DNA of 64,000 bases from Natrinema altunense (GTDB lineage Archaea; Halobacteriota; Halobacteria; Halobacteriales; Natrialbaceae). The stretch is taken from contig NZ_JNCS01000001.1 of the NCBI RefSeq assembly GCF_000731985.1, positions 744,001-808,000 on the forward strand, written 5' to 3'. A model generated the notes under the pieces. It ran no database searches. It saw only the letters and a program-made list of their open reading frames with translations, and had not been told where the DNA came from. Made by a program: the position numbers and the translations under genes. Every line of letters begins with the position of its first letter. The stretch's first letter is position 1. Of the stretch, positions 8,533 through 16,669 are shown one piece after another.

Positions 8533-9645
8533 TCAGATGTCCCCGGTAATGATATCGGCGACGCGCTCGCGGTCGAACAGCGTCGCGTCCGCGAACGCGT
8601 CGGGATAGATGTCCTTCGCGGCGCGTTCGGTATGGTAGAAGTTAATGATCGGCCCCTGATCGAGGTAGCCGGCATTGTAGACGGCATCATTCCGGACGGC
8701 CTGCACCTCACTGGCGACCGGATCGTCCCGCAACGGATCGACGACCGCTTCTCGGAACTCCGATTCGGACGCGCCTCCGTGGTTGCGTACCAGCAGAACC
8801 TCGGGATCGATGTCGAGGAGCGTCTCCAGATCGAGCGTCCCCCTATCGGTGTAGCTGTAGTGGCCCACGTCGGTCGCGGCGAGGGCATCCGTTAGTCCGA
8901 GGTCCCGCCACTGTTTGGTGCTGATCCCACCGTCATCGAACCGGAAGGGGAAGAACTCGGTGCCCGAACCGCTGGCCGGGTAGACGAGCATGGCGTTCGG
9001 TCGCTCCTCGGTCGGCGGCAGCCGCTCATCGATCGTCGTGAGCATTTCCTCGTGGAGCGTAACGTACGCTTCGTAGCGCTCCCGTGCCTGAAAGACCTCG
9101 GCCATCAGTTCGAGGGCGCCGTAGAGATCGTAGTAGCGGTAATCGTGCCACTCGTCACTGTGTCGGCGAATGAAGTTGCCGAAGAAGGGGCCGATCTCGT
9201 CTCTTACTCTGTCGACATCGGACTGTTCCCAGCCGTACCAGTGTGTCAATATGTGTGGGTCGATGAAATGGGCGTCGGCGTTCATCTCGTAGAACAGTTC
9301 CGTGTCGACGCCGCCTTCGGTCAGTTCCACGACGTCATCCTCCTCGAACTCGATGCCGGGAAGTTCCTCGTACGCGTCAGTCCCAAATCGATCGTGGTTC
9401 TGAATCCCGAGCGTCTGGCCCCCACCAAGGGCAAACCCCATATCCGCGTAACTCGGCAGCAGCGCGGTCCACTTCTCGGGTGGGCCTTCGAATTCGACCT
9501 CGCCCATCGGTGCTATCGAGACCGTGTACGTCTCGCCGCTCGAGGTGTCCGTTCCGCCGCCGCTGATACATCCTGCAAGGAACATCCCGCCGGTGGCAAC
9601 CCCTGAGCTGATGAATTCACGTCGCGTCGTTTCGCTCGGTCTCAT
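8533..9645 (-). CDS. iron/siderophore-type ABC transporter substrate-binding lipoprotein (copy 1)
   Basis: The 370-residue protein starts with a Tat signal (TRREFISSG; RR at 8-9) and an archaeal lipobox LAGC with Cys26, so it is exported folded and lipid-anchored outside the membrane. The mature part resembles periplasmic-binding proteins of the FepB/BtuF (class III) type, with a central helix and late DPEVLLVRNHGG and INFYHTERAAKDIYP segments. It is paralogous to the next gene (shared start after the signal: YTVS-AP-MGEVEF). No permease or ATPase gene is adjacent. A DtxR-like palindrome overlaps its promoter, supporting iron-regulated expression. Confidence 0.88.
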   Translation of the reverse strand: MRPSETTRREFISSGVATGGMFLAGCISGGGTDTSSGETYTVSIAPMGEVEFEGPPEKWTALLPSYADMGFALGGGQTLGIQNHDRFGTDAYEELPGIEFEEDDVVELTEGGVDTELFYEMNADAHFIDPHILTHWYGWEQSDVDRVRDEIGPFFGNFIRRHSDEWHDYRYYDLYGALELMAEVFQARERYEAYVTLHEEMLTTIDERLPPTEERPNAMLVYPASGSGTEFFPFRFDDGGISTKQWRDLGLTDALAATDVGHYSYTDRGTLDLETLLDIDPEVLLVRNHGGASESEFREAVVDPLRDDPVASEVQAVRNDAVYNAGYLDQGPIINFYHTERAAKDIYPDAFADATLFDRERVADIITGDI

Positions 9646-9654
9646 CGCCCCAAA

Positions 9655-9674
9655 TTTTTAGGCTGGCCTAAAAA
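9655..9674. promoter_or_regulatory. DtxR-type iron box, 20-bp perfect palindrome
   Basis: TTTTTAGGC-TG-GCCTAAAAA is a perfect inverted repeat containing the TTAGGC/GCCTAA core typical of DtxR/IdeR-family operators. It lies 10-29 nt upstream of the start of the first binding-protein gene, overlapping its probable TATA element. A bound metal-loaded repressor would block TBP/TFB. Confidence 0.8.
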
Positions 9675-9747
9675 ACATGCTGATTGCTCGGTCGTCGAAC
9701 CGACCGGCGTCGAACCCTGCGTCGCTGCTGTCGGCGTCGCCAGTCAG

Positions 9748-10920
9748 CTACGCTCCGTCGGTGACGATTTCGGCAACCTCTCCGCGATCAAACAGCTGTT
9801 CGTCCTCGGGAATCTCGGGATAGGACTCGCCGATCTCGTAGCCGGGCCACTCGCCGAACCGCTCGGGATAGAGCTGTTTGGCCGTCATCTCGAGCTGGAA
9901 GAGGTTCATGATCGGCCCCTGGTATCGCATGCCGCTGGCGAGGACCCGCTCGTTCTTCACCGCGGTCAGTTCGCTGCCTGCGGCGTCGGTTTCCAGCCGC
10001 TGCCGGACGTCCTCGATGGCGTACCGCGGCGTGATTCCCCAGAGGTGGAGGATGACGTCCGGGTCGGCCTCGAGCATGGTTTCGTAGCTGACCTCGCCCC
10101 AGTCGCCCGGCCACTCGACGTCGGCGAGCGCGTCACGGGCACCGAGCGGTCGCGTGTCGGCCTGCCAGAAGCCGGGTGTATTGAGGTGGTAGGCGTAGAA
10201 CACGCCGTCTCCCAGCGTGACCCTGGCGACGGTCGGTCGATCGCTCTCGGGGGGCAGGTTCGACTCGATGCGGGCCCGCGTCTCCGCGTAGAGGTCGGCG
10301 AGCGCCTCGTACCGGTCCCGTTCCCGAAAGACGGCCGCGACCGTCTCGAACAGTTCCCAGAGGGTGTAGTACTCGTAGCTGTCGGCGTAGGCCGGTGCCG
10401 GGTCGCTGTGGACGCCGCTGTGGAAGCTCCCGATCCACGGCCCGATCGTCTCGGCGATATCCGCAATGTCCGAAGCGGTCCAGTCGTCGTCGGTCGTGAC
10501 CACGTACGAGGGGTCGAGGAAGTGGACGTCGCTGTCGAGGGCGTACAACTGCTCCTCGCTGAGGCCGTTCTCGAGGGGGTTCTGGAGGCCCGCCCACTCG
10601 AAGGAGACGCCCTCGAGTCGCTCGTAAAAGGCGTCCATCGTCGGACCCGACATGTCGGGGGCGAACAGCGTGGTCACCGCGTCGCCGTGACCGAGCGCGA
10701 CCGCCATGTCCGCGTACTGGGGGAAGGCGACGAAGGCGTCCTCGGGGACGCCGTCGAACTCGACCTCGCCCATCGGTGCCATCGAGACGGTATACGAGCC
10801 GATTTCGGTCTCCGAACTGTCGCTGCCACTGAGACAGCCCGCGAGCGCTGCGCTCCCGGCTGCGATCCCCGTTGCGACGAACGAGCGGCGATTCCGACCG
10901 GATTGCCGTGTCGGTTCCAT
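9748..10920 (-). CDS. iron/siderophore-type ABC transporter substrate-binding lipoprotein (copy 2)
   Basis: The 390-residue protein has a Tat motif (RNRRSF) and lipobox LAGC with Cys29. It shares the layout of the preceding paralogue, including YTVSMAPMGEVEF after the signal, an HFLDPSYV segment and a C-terminal LEMTAKQLYPERFGEWP block, but is diverged, implying an old duplication. It lacks neighbouring membrane and ATPase components, so it may feed a shared importer encoded elsewhere. Its promoter contains its own TTAGGC-n2-GCCTAA box. The ATG at 10920 would be leaderless. Confidence 0.88.
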   Translation of the reverse strand: MEPTRQSGRNRRSFVATGIAAGSAALAGCLSGSDSSETEIGSYTVSMAPMGEVEFDGVPEDAFVAFPQYADMAVALGHGDAVTTLFAPDMSGPTMDAFYERLEGVSFEWAGLQNPLENGLSEEQLYALDSDVHFLDPSYVVTTDDDWTASDIADIAETIGPWIGSFHSGVHSDPAPAYADSYEYYTLWELFETVAAVFRERDRYEALADLYAETRARIESNLPPESDRPTVARVTLGDGVFYAYHLNTPGFWQADTRPLGARDALADVEWPGDWGEVSYETMLEADPDVILHLWGITPRYAIEDVRQRLETDAAGSELTAVKNERVLASGMRYQGPIMNLFQLEMTAKQLYPERFGEWPGYEIGESYPEIPEDEQLFDRGEVAEIVTDGA

Positions 10921-10925
10921 GCGTT

Positions 10926-10939
10926 TTAGGCCAGCCTAA
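10926..10939. promoter_or_regulatory. DtxR-type iron box, second copy
   Basis: TTAGGC-CA-GCCTAA is a perfect 14-bp palindrome beginning 6 nt upstream of the ATG of the second binding-protein gene. It has the same core as the box at 9655-9674 but lacks the extended T/A arms. On the coding strand it lies just downstream of an ATTATT TATA-like element. Confidence 0.8.
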
Positions 10940-11056
10940 TAATCCAAAAGCGGTTCGGTTCGAGGCCGGCCGAAACGCCCGCCCGGTAACGCGGACTCAG
11001 GGATATACCGGTCGGGAGCGTGCGATGCGGTTCGCGGTATTGCTCGTCCTGCCGCC

Positions 11057-11818
11057 TCACTTGGCGAACTCGTAAGTTACCGTTGCGCTGGCGCTGACGG
11101 TGACGGGGTCCGCGTTGATCTCCGTCGGCGGCGCTGCGCTGTCCGCCGAGTCTTCGGCGGACATATTATCGTATCGAACAGTATCGACCCGCACGTCACC
11201 GGTCGTAACGGACGTCGTTCCCGCGAGTTCGACTTCGCGGTTGTCCGCGATATGGCTCGCCTCCTCGTCGGCGTTTGCCAACGCGGCGTCGATCGCGTCC
11301 TTTCGGAGTTCGGACTTGGACTCTTCCTGGAGCGTGAAGTTCACTCGACCGATATTGTTGGCGCCGGCCTCGACCGACGCGTCGATGACTTCGCCGACAC
11401 GGCTGGTATCGGTGAGCGTCACCTCGAACGAGTGAGCCCCCTCGAACCCGTCGGTCTCGCCGTCACGGGTGTGGTTGGGATGGACCCGGTACCGGCCCTC
11501 TTCGATGTTTTCCTCGGGAACGCCGAGGTCGTCGAACGCGGTGCGAAGCTGCTCGGCACCGCTCGAGAGTTCGCTGGTCACTTCGTCGGCGGTGTCGCCG
11601 GAGGCTTCGACGCCGATGTCGATGATCGCCTTATCCGGTTCCGCCTCGACTTCGCCGCTGGCGCTGACCGTGATTTTGCCGTCGTCGCCGTCCCCATCCG
11701 CTGCCGACCCGGAGTCCGTCGAATCGGTCTCGGTACTACTGAGCGGGCTTCCCATACAGCCCGCGACCGTCGCTGCGACTCCGACGCTCGATGCCGTCAG
11801 GAACTGTCTTCGATCCAT
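11057..11818 (-). CDS. SIMPL-domain (DUF541) lipoprotein
   Basis: The ATG at 11818 gives 253 residues with a Tat-like start (MDRRQF) and lipobox VAGC with Cys21, then an acidic Ser/Asp linker. The SIMPL domain begins with ITVSASGEVEAEPDKA near residue 48 and ends with the matching VTVSASATVTYEF strand. SIMPL proteins are extracytoplasmic, beta-rich and of poorly defined function (oxidative stress and signalling roles in some bacteria). An upstream in-frame extension to 11938 was rejected because it would bury the signal peptide. Confidence 0.88.
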   Translation of the reverse strand: MDRRQFLTASSVGVAATVAGCMGSPLSSTETDSTDSGSAADGDGDDGKITVSASGEVEAEPDKAIIDIGVEASGDTADEVTSELSSGAEQLRTAFDDLGVPEENIEEGRYRVHPNHTRDGETDGFEGAHSFEVTLTDTSRVGEVIDASVEAGANNIGRVNFTLQEESKSELRKDAIDAALANADEEASHIADNREVELAGTTSVTTGDVRVDTVRYDNMSAEDSADSAAPPTEINADPVTVSASATVTYEFAK

Positions 11819-12121
11819 AGGTGACCGATACGAAAGGGGATGAAAAAAACCCACCCCAAGCTCAAACGGGTCTTTGACCCTCGAGTGCTCGAGCGGCGAA
11901 GCCGGTCGGAAAAACCGGTAGTGTTCGTCGTTGCGCATGCTCGACCCGATGGCCGGCCCCCTCGAATCGACCGCCGAACCGTCGGTGCCGTATTCGACCG
12001 GTAAGAGCGGCGAGCGAGCGGGCCGGTCCGCGCGGCGACGGCGAACCGTTCCGTCCCCCTGACTCTCTTCGGTTCGGAACTCAAGGAATATCCAAGTGGC
12101 TCGAGGACGTACCGCACAGTG

Positions 12122-12451
12122 ATGGAGCTCTGGGGCTGGCTCATCGGCTACGTCGTATTATTCGCCCTCTTACACCTGTTACTGTACTACCTGTACGTCC
12201 GCCGCGACGACGGGGACGGCGAGCGCACGCCATCGCTCGCCGATCCGAACCGCGCGAGCATGCGATCCTCGGCCGGTCCGGATCGGTTCCCTCGCGCGTC
12301 CGACGATATCGGCGACGCCGACCAGGCTGACGAGGACCGCGAACCCGATTTCGACGGGGAGACGATCCGCTGTCCCCACTGCGGCGCGCGAAACGAGGCC
12401 GATCAGACGTTTACCTACTGCTGGAACTGCATTTCCGGACTGCGGCAGTGA
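12122..12451 (+). CDS. membrane-anchored zinc-ribbon protein
   Basis: The 109-residue protein has one N-terminal transmembrane helix (residues 4-25, WGWLIGYVVLFALLHLLLYY), an acidic Ser-rich linker and a C-terminal C-P-H-C ... C-W-N-C zinc ribbon (about residues 84-104). A GTG codon immediately before the ATG at 12122 could also serve as start. This is a haloarchaea-type small anchored zinc-finger protein with no known function. Confidence 0.75.
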   Translation: MELWGWLIGYVVLFALLHLLLYYLYVRRDDGDGERTPSLADPNRASMRSSAGPDRFPRASDDIGDADQADEDREPDFDGETIRCPHCGARNEADQTFTYCWNCISGLRQ

Positions 12452-12652
12452 CCTCGCTCGAGCGGCCGGCGATCGGGGTCTATCCGGTTTTGAGTGAGCC
12501 GACGTGATGAACCCTCCCGTTCCGTCCTCGTTCATGTCATAGCGAATTTCTCCATAGATGATCGGTATGTGGCCGCGAGCTGGCTAATTCTGACAGTAAT
12601 GAATGGTTAGGCTTTTGGTCTTCAAATAGCGAGTGGAGGGTGACGAATAGGT

Positions 12653-12967
12653 ATGAACGGATACGCTTCCTCCCTCTCGCAGTCCCGCTCTCCATCCCTG
12701 TATCGCGCCACGCACGACCCGAACGGGTCGGCGACGCTCAGTACGACCGTCGTCCACGCGCTGGCCGACTGTCTGGGCGTCGATGCGACCGACAGCCGTC
12801 TCTCGCTGTACGATGCTGTCGATCCGGACGCTCTGAACCAGCTCTTCCGACCGCGCCACGACGGTACGTCGCGAACCGGCGGCGTGCTCACCGTCGTCGT
12901 CGAGGGCCACCACGTCACGATCAGGGGCACGGGCGAGATCCTGATCGAACCGCCCGCGCGGCGCTAA
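12653..12967 (+). CDS. HalOD1 output-domain protein
   Basis: The 104-residue protein matches the haloarchaeal HalOD1 output domain: a helix after STTVVHALADCLGVD, the LYDAVDPDALNQLF motif and a final VEGHHVTIRGTGEILI strand pair. HalOD1 occurs alone or behind sensor domains and is thought to be a signalling output module. The gene stops 1 nt before the end of the convergent TraB-like gene. A TATA-like TTCAAATAG lies about 25-30 nt upstream. Confidence 0.85.
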   Translation: MNGYASSLSQSRSPSLYRATHDPNGSATLSTTVVHALADCLGVDATDSRLSLYDAVDPDALNQLFRPRHDGTSRTGGVLTVVVEGHHVTIRGTGEILIEPPARR

Positions 12968-13780
12968 CTACCGCTCGGGGTCCGCTATCGCGAGAACGCG
13001 TTCGTCACCGGCCGGAACGCGCCGGCCGGATGCCGACAGCGCCGTCGCGAGTCGCTCGAGGTGATCGACGCCGACGACGGCGACGACGTCGCCCGGCTCC
13101 GATCGGAGCTCCGCGAGCCGCTCGATCATGCAGTGTTCGCGCGTGTCGTCCCGGTAGGCTAACGCGGAGCCGTCGGTCTCGACGCTGCCGAGCAGCGCCT
13201 GCACGCCGGCGACGTGGGAGCGTTCGTGGGCGGCCTGTCGCTCCGGCGAGTCGTCCGGCTCGCAGTCGTACTCGACCCGGTCGCCGGGGACGATGGTCAT
13301 CGATGTCGCATGGGTCAACGTCGCGGCAACTCGACAAGTCAGCGCCTCGCGGGTCGCGCCGCCGACGCTCGAGAGGACGCGCCGGACCGTCGCGGGAGAG
13401 ACGCGGTCGGCGATCAGTCGGCCCACGAGTCGCCGGAGGAAAGAGAGGTTCGGCGCGTCGATGCCGACCGGATCGGCGTGGGGCGCGGCGCTGATCGCCG
13501 CGCTCATCTCGCCGCCGAACCGCGGCGGTGCCGACTCCTCGGCGTTGCGATCGCGAGCGTACGCGCGATACAGCGGCACCGCGATAGGCGGCAATTCCAG
13601 CGCGACCGTCTCCGGTTCGACGCGCTCGAGGACACGTTCGACGCGTCCGATACTCGCGGGATGGTCGTGAACGACGCCGATGAGAAGCAGGTCACCGGCA
13701 GTGCCCGAGAGGCGGCGACAGAACTGGGCGGTGATCCGCGGGTCGTCGAACGATTCGGGAACGGACGGGGACTCGTCCAT
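12968..13780 (-). CDS. TraB-family protein
   Basis: The 270-residue protein has the TraB/PrgY start LLLIGVVHDHPASIGRVERV (about residues 32-51), followed by the conserved ETVALELPP segment and a late VVAVVGVDHLERL motif with His. The TraB/TIKI/GumN group shares catalytic-like His/Glu residues and includes the enterococcal pheromone-shutdown protein and Wnt proteases. The archaeal function is unknown. No C-terminal transmembrane helices are visible, so this is a short soluble form. It abuts the HalOD1 gene tail-to-tail. Confidence 0.8.
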   Translation of the reverse strand: MDESPSVPESFDDPRITAQFCRRLSGTAGDLLLIGVVHDHPASIGRVERVLERVEPETVALELPPIAVPLYRAYARDRNAEESAPPRFGGEMSAAISAAPHADPVGIDAPNLSFLRRLVGRLIADRVSPATVRRVLSSVGGATREALTCRVAATLTHATSMTIVPGDRVEYDCEPDDSPERQAAHERSHVAGVQALLGSVETDGSALAYRDDTREHCMIERLAELRSEPGDVVAVVGVDHLERLATALSASGRRVPAGDERVLAIADPER

Positions 13781-14166
13781 TGCTCGAGTGGTAATACGTG
13801 ACTACCCGGATAACACTTCCGTTGTGTTGACTCGGGTCCGAGTTAGACTTTAGACGGGCGGTCGACATGCGATTGAGAACCGTTACACTCGGGCAAACCG
13901 CTCGTTGTTCCCCGTCGGAGGCGGTTCTGTCGTCGCCGAGCGAAGCGACGGGGACCATCGGAAACCGACACATCGTCATCATATATAAAAGCACCGTCCC
14001 GGCGTGCGAATGGGAACGATTGACGGACGAACTCGAACGGTGGAAACTGTGGCGACGGTCGTTCGCTACGGTTGTTTTCGCCCCCGAACGGGATCTCGTC
14101 TCCGTCCTCCGCCTCGACAAGATTAGAAAGCTTTATGTAGAATCACAATCAATCATCCGCTCGACT
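13781..14166. other. 386-bp upstream region of the thermosome with an extra TATA box
   Basis: No convincing protein gene is present; open frames here are arginine-rich and unlike neighbouring acidic proteins. A strong TATA-like ATATATAAAAG (13981-13991) stands about 28 nt upstream of an ATG at 14010 that opens a 38-codon frame ending at 14126. This could be a small RNA or tiny leaderless ORF, or a distal thermosome promoter giving a long leader. Confidence 0.4.
14124..14140 (+). promoter_or_regulatory. thermosome core promoter
   Basis: AGAAAG-CTTTATG (BRE-like purines then TATA box at about 14131-14138) lies 29-36 nt upstream of the thermosome ATG at 14167. This spacing fits a short leader. 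Haloarchaeal chaperonin promoters of this kind are heat-inducible, though no regulator site is obvious. Confidence 0.55.
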
Positions 14167-15837
14167 ATGAGTCAGCGAATGCAGCAGGGGCAGCCGATGA
14201 TCGTAATGAGCGAGGACTCCCAGCGCGTCAAGGACAAGGACGCGCAGGATTACAACATCAGCGCCGCCCGTGCGGTCGCTGAAGCCGTCCAGTCCACGCT
14301 CGGTCCGAAGGGGATGGACAAGATGCTCGTCGACTCCATGGGATCGGTGACGATCACCAACGACGGCGTCACCATCCTCAAGGAGATGGACATCGACAAC
14401 CCGACGGCCGAGATGATCATCGAGGTCGCCGAAACCCAGGAGGACGAGGCTGGCGACGGCACCACGACGGCCGTCGCGATCGCCGGCGAACTCCTCAAAA
14501 ACGCCGAGGACCTCCTCGAGCAGGACATCCACCCGACGGCGATCATCAAGGGCTTCCACCTCGCCAGCGAGCAGGCTCGCGAGGAGATCGACGACATCGC
14601 GACCGATATCGACACGAGCGACGAGGAACTCCTCCGAAAGACCGCCGAGACCTCGATGACCGGCAAGGGGACCGAGGTCAACAAGGAGCACCTCGCCCAG
14701 CTGATCGTCGAGGCCATCCGTCAGGTCACCGTCGAGGACGAGAACGGCGACAACGTCGTCGACCTCGAGTTCCTCAACATCGAGACCCAGACCGGCCGGA
14801 GCGCCGGCGAATCCGACCTGCTCGAGGGCGGCATCGTGGACAAGGATCCCGTCCACGACAACATGCCCCGCTCGGCGGACGATGCCGACATCCTGCTGCT
14901 CGACGAGGCCATCGAGGTCGAGGAGACCGACGTCGACACCGAGGTCTCTGTCACCGACCCCGATCAGCTCCAGAAGTTCCTCGACCGCGAGGAGAAACAG
15001 CTCCGCGAGAAGGTCGACACGATCGCCGACCTCGGCGCTGACGTCGTCTTCTGCCAGAAGGGCATCGACGACCTCGCCCAGCACTACCTCGCCAAGGAGG
15101 GCATCCTCGCCGTCCGCCGCGCCAAGAAGTCCGACCTCGAGTTCCTCCAGGAAGTCGTCGGCGCGTCGATCGTCTCCGACCTCGAGAGCGCAACCGAGGA
15201 GGACCTCGGCTTCGGCGACGTCACCCGCGACGAGGAGGACGAACTGTTCTACGTCGAGGGCGAGGACGCCCACGGCGTCACCCTCCTGCTCCGTGGCTCG
15301 ACCGACCACGTCGTCGACGAACTCGAGCGCGGCGTCAACGACGCGCTCGACGTCGTCGCACAGACCGTCTCCGACGGCCGCGTCCTCGCGGGCGGCGGTG
15401 CGATCGAAGTCGAACTCGCCGGTCGCCTCCGCGACTACGCCGACTCCGTCTCCGGTCGCGAGCAGCTGGCCGTCGAAGCCTTCGCCGACTCGCTCGAGCT
15501 CGTCCCGCGCGTCCTCGCCGGAAACGCGGGGCTGGACTCCATCGACACGCTGGTCGACCTGCGTGCGGCCCACGACGACGGCGACATCACGGCCGGCCTG
15601 AACGTCTTCTCGGGCGATGTCGAGGACACCTTCGAGGCCGGCGTCGTCGAACCGGCCCACGCCAAGGAACAGGCCGTCACCTCCGCCGCCGAAGCGGCCA
15701 ACCTCGTGCTCAAAATCGACGACATCATCTCCGCCGGTGACCTGTCGACCGACAAGGGCGACGACGAGGAAGGCGGCCCCGGCGGTGCGCCCGGCGGCAT
15801 GGGCGGCATGGGCGGTGGCATGGGCGGCATGATGTGA
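14167..15837 (+). CDS. thermosome (group II chaperonin) subunit
   Basis: The 556-residue protein is a full-length CCT/thermosome subunit: [22 protein letters not shown] in the equatorial domain, the ATP-hydrolysis GDGTTT loop near residue 98, an apical domain with [18 protein letters not shown], and a C-terminal Gly-Met-rich tail ([14 protein letters not shown]). It folds proteins in a double-ring ATP-driven chamber. The start at 14167 follows a short leader. Lys/Glu and Asp/Glu excess is typical of haloarchaeal thermosome subunits. It is one of probably two or three paralogues in the genome. Confidence 0.96.
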   Translation: MSQRMQQGQPMIVMSEDSQRVKDKDAQDYNISAARAVAEAVQSTLGPKGMDKMLVDSMGSVTITNDGVTILKEMDIDNPTAEMIIEVAETQEDEAGDGTTTAVAIAGELLKNAEDLLEQDIHPTAIIKGFHLASEQAREEIDDIATDIDTSDEELLRKTAETSMTGKGTEVNKEHLAQLIVEAIRQVTVEDENGDNVVDLEFLNIETQTGRSAGESDLLEGGIVDKDPVHDNMPRSADDADILLLDEAIEVEETDVDTEVSVTDPDQLQKFLDREEKQLREKVDTIADLGADVVFCQKGIDDLAQHYLAKEGILAVRRAKKSDLEFLQEVVGASIVSDLESATEEDLGFGDVTRDEEDELFYVEGEDAHGVTLLLRGSTDHVVDELERGVNDALDVVAQTVSDGRVLAGGGAIEVELAGRLRDYADSVSGREQLAVEAFADSLELVPRVLAGNAGLDSIDTLVDLRAAHDDGDITAGLNVFSGDVEDTFEAGVVEPAHAKEQAVTSAAEAANLVLKIDDIISAGDLSTDKGDDEEGGPGGAPGGMGGMGGGMGGMM

Positions 15838-15839
15838 AC

Positions 15840-15888
15840 CTAAATTTTGCTCTGCGGGCCAGCTTTGCTGGCCCTCGGCAAAATTTAG
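15840..15888 (+). terminator. long hairpin after the thermosome gene
   Basis: CTAAATTTTGC (15840-15850) pairs perfectly with GCAAAATTTAG (15878-15888). Inside, GGGCCAGC (15856-15863) pairs with GCTGGCCC (15867-15874) around a TTT loop. The result is a two-part stem with a small asymmetric internal loop starting 3 nt after the stop codon. It could terminate transcription or protect the 3' end of an abundant mRNA. Confidence 0.7.
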
Positions 15889-16078
15889 TATAAAAGCACT
15901 CCTCGCTCCCTACCGTCGCTCGTCGGCCCGAGCGCTACGCGCTCGGTGAACGGCGTCGCTCGGGTTCTTCGAACCGCTCGCTCGCCGACATTTAACTCGA
16001 GTGACCGGGTAGCGTTTTTCAGCCTGAACCCAGAGACGCCACTACTCGAGGGCACGTTCCGCAAAAAGGCTCGTCCGA
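15889..16078. other. palindrome-rich intergenic region with a TATA-like element
   Basis: A TATA box-like TATAAAAG (about 15890-15897) directly follows the hairpin and is followed by GC-rich self-complementary sequence, including CCGAGCGC-TAC-GCGCTCGG and GGTTC-TTC-GAACC. No acidic reading frame is present. It may encode a structured small RNA or simply be terminator sequence. Confidence 0.35.
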
Positions 16079-16546
16079 TTACTCCTCGTCCTCGACCTCG
16101 AGTTCGAACTGCTCGTTCTCGCTCACGGCGTTGAGAACGACGCTCGTGTTCGAGGCTTTGATATCGGGGTCGGTCAACAGCTGTTTGATCTGGTCGTTCA
16201 TGCCGTCGGTGTCTTCGAACTTGCCGATGGCGATGACGTCGTAGTCGCCGGTGACCTCATAGACGCTTGTCATCTGCTGGTGATCGCGCAGCGTGTCGGT
16301 AACGTCGGGCAGCGCGTTGCCCTCGACCTGGAGTTGGATCACGGCGGTGACGTCGTAGCCGACGGCATCGTAGTCGACTTTCGGCGTGTAGCCCTCGATC
16401 ACGCCCTCGTCCTCGAGATCGGAGAGGTGGTTCGAGACGGTCGTCACGGAAACGTCGAGTTCCTCGGCGAGACTCCGCAGACTCGCACGGCCGTCGCCCA
16501 GAAGTGCATTCACTAGTTTCGCGTCGAGATTTTCGTACGTCATCAC
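16079..16546 (-). CDS. lrp: Lrp/AsnC-family regulator beside glnA
   Basis: The 155-residue protein has an N-terminal winged HTH ([20 protein letters not shown], then [17 protein letters not shown] at about residues 33-49), a RAM domain with [20 protein letters not shown] near residues 94-113, and an acidic tail. The first codon may be GTG or the ATG immediately after it. It is divergent from glnA, the gene arrangement seen for haloarchaeal Lrp, which controls glutamine synthetase. TTACGA half-sites in the shared intergenic region resemble the operator of the other Lrp pair. Confidence 0.92.
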   Translation of the reverse strand: MMTYENLDAKLVNALLGDGRASLRSLAEELDVSVTTVSNHLSDLEDEGVIEGYTPKVDYDAVGYDVTAVIQLQVEGNALPDVTDTLRDHQQMTSVYEVTGDYDVIAIGKFEDTDGMNDQIKQLLTDPDIKASNTSVVLNAVSENEQFELEVEDEE

Positions 16547-16576
16547 ATCTAGCCTCGCACTGTGCCCTTTAGAAAT

Positions 16577-16650
16577 TTACGAATATGCAGTTTGCAGGGG
16601 AAGAGAGAAGATTTGCACGGAACAGTAGGGTTTTAGTAGCAGAGTTACGA
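16577..16650. promoter_or_regulatory. lrp-glnA control region with TTACGA half-sites and glnA TATA box
   Basis: TTACGA occurs at 16577-16582 and 16645-16650, matching the left arm of the perfect operator at 7178-7192. A TATA-like TTTTAGTA (about 16631-16638) lies about 32-39 nt before the glnA ATG, so the second half-site would sit between TATA and start, a repressing position. Confidence 0.45.
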
Positions 16651-16669
16651 GAATAGAGCGACGAGAAAA

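Noticed and set aside
9748-10929. Plus-strand frames overlapping the iron-binding lipoprotein genes
   Set aside because: They are non-acidic shadows antisense to proteins with clear Tat signals and lipoboxes.
14010-14126. 38-codon leaderless ORF upstream of the thermosome as a real gene
   Set aside because: The product is strongly basic and unlike haloarchaeal proteins, so it is recorded only as a possible RNA or tiny ORF, not as a CDS.
14149-15660. 503-residue frame antisense to the thermosome
   Set aside because: It mirrors the thermosome codon pattern and has repeats of Asp/Val/Leu only, a usual GC-rich shadow.
15963-15975. GGTTC-TTC-GAACC as a tRNA T-arm
   Set aside because: No acceptor, D-arm or anticodon structure is nearby; it is only a short hairpin.
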